Source: Pseudomonas sp. 30_B (GTDB taxonomy: Bacteria > Pseudomonadota > Gammaproteobacteria > Pseudomonadales > Pseudomonadaceae). From it: a stretch of 64,000 nucleotides of DNA. Position numbers and translations under genes: made by a program. The stretch covers positions 186,001-250,000 of the forward strand of contig NZ_JAFGYY010000006.1 of assembly GCF_017491605.1 (NCBI RefSeq), written 5' to 3'. The notes under the pieces were generated by a model. It did no database searches and was not told where the DNA came from. It saw nothing but the letters and a program-made list of their open reading frames with translations. This document shows positions 63,679 through 64,000 of the stretch, in pieces. Every line of letters starts with the position of its first letter. Positions within the stretch are counted from its first letter, which is position 1.

Positions 63679-64000
63679 GGGATGTCCCGGACCAGGCGGA
63701 ATCCCAGGTTGTCCGGTGGTTGCCCGGCGCTGCAACCGCCGCCACGGGCATCGCGGACGAAATCGTTGATGGCGGCGCGGTGGCGGCCTTCGGCGATGCG
63801 GATCGAACAGTACTCGGCGCGCTCGGTCTGAATGCCCTGCGCATCGAGATTGACCCGCTGGTGGCAGCTTTGCGTCCATTCCCAGACGTTGCCGCCCAGA
63901 TCGGCCACGCCGAACTCGTTCAGCCCGTGGCTGCCGCGTACCTGCGGCTGCGCCGAGGCACTGGTGCGGCTCTCGGCTTCGAGGCGGTAGCGGGCCAGCC
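63675..64000 (-). CDS. SUMF1/FGE-sulfatase domain protein (NirV-like), C-terminal part
   Basis: Only the C-terminal 107 residues are in the window; the gene begins to the right. The sequence HGLNEFGVADLGGNVWEWTQSC and the final NLGFRLVRDIP are hallmarks of the formylglycine-generating-enzyme (SUMF1) fold, which includes NirV proteins encoded beside copper nitrite reductase. The Anr-box context and neighbouring c551 and RIC genes fit NirV, but other SUMF1 proteins cannot be excluded. Confidence 0.8.
   Translation of the reverse strand, partial: LARYRLEAESRTSASAQPQVRGSHGLNEFGVADLGGNVWEWTQSCHQRVNLDAQGIQTERAEYCSIRIAEGRHRAAINDFVRDARGGGCSAGQPPDNLGFRLVRDIP

Overview
The window is about 64 kb of high-GC DNA from a Pseudomonas chromosome. 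Gene content and several gene orders match the P. aeruginosa lineage: gbdR-sdaB-cbcXWV, the aruRS/aruIH arginine transaminase locus, mifSR with pdxY and ybaL, and uvrD next to a GGDEF/EAL gene. REP-type palindromes are frequent. The species was not determined, and I saw no rRNA, tRNA, CRISPR array, integrase or transposase gene.

Layout. 1-3.2 kb: the end of an alpha/beta hydrolase, then a leftward sulfite dehydrogenase operon (small membrane ORF, SorA molybdoenzyme, SorB-type dihaem cytochrome) divergent from a LysR regulator. 3.2-6.3 kb: a small conserved gene, a FabF-type ketoacyl synthase divergent from an HxlR regulator, and a VOC/PhnB-like protein. 6.4-7.4 kb: an isolated BRO-N gene behind a long, strongly self-complementary leader; the unit lies between two identical directly repeated REP sequences. 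7.5-15 kb: choline/glycine-betaine block (gbdR, sdaB, two tandem choline-binding proteins, cbcW, cbcV). 15.2-20.9 kb: a periplasmic hydrolase, then a LuxR regulator, a class III aminotransferase and a PotF-like binding protein, divergent from a TetR regulator.

21-36.4 kb: complete arginine transaminase locus. It holds the response regulator AruR, a periplasmic solute-binding protein, the hybrid kinase AruS, a permease preceded by an arginine-rich leader ORF, an enoyl-CoA hydratase, an acyl-CoA dehydrogenase, an ADP-forming acyl-CoA synthetase, AruI, AruH, an aldehyde dehydrogenase and a quinone reductase. Together these would sense arginine, import it and convert it through 2-ketoarginine and 4-guanidinobutyraldehyde to 4-guanidinobutyrate.

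36.4-53 kb: a LysR regulator, a small exported protein, a likely small RNA, a membrane protein, the MifSR alpha-ketoglutarate two-component pair, small conserved genes, pdxY, the YbaL antiporter, a thioesterase, and a likely polyamine/amine catabolic group (SDR, glutamine-synthetase-like ligase, class III aminotransferase) facing a GntR regulator across two identical-core palindromes. 53-64 kb: a lipoprotein, a SUKH protein, a Tim44-domain protein, a second cation/proton antiporter, uvrD, a GGDEF/EAL protein with a degenerate GGDEF site, cytochrome c551, an iron-sulfur repair protein (RIC/YtfE) and the end of a SUMF1/NirV-like gene. Two FNR/Anr-type boxes mark this last group as probably oxygen- or NO-regulated.

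Intergenic DNA carries three repeat families: REP palindromes, CCCTCTCCC-type paired repeats that look like MITEs, and small CCCGCGAACGCGGG palindromes. Three intrinsic terminators have no gene to terminate and suggest small RNAs, in addition to the terminated candidate at 38.3 kb.
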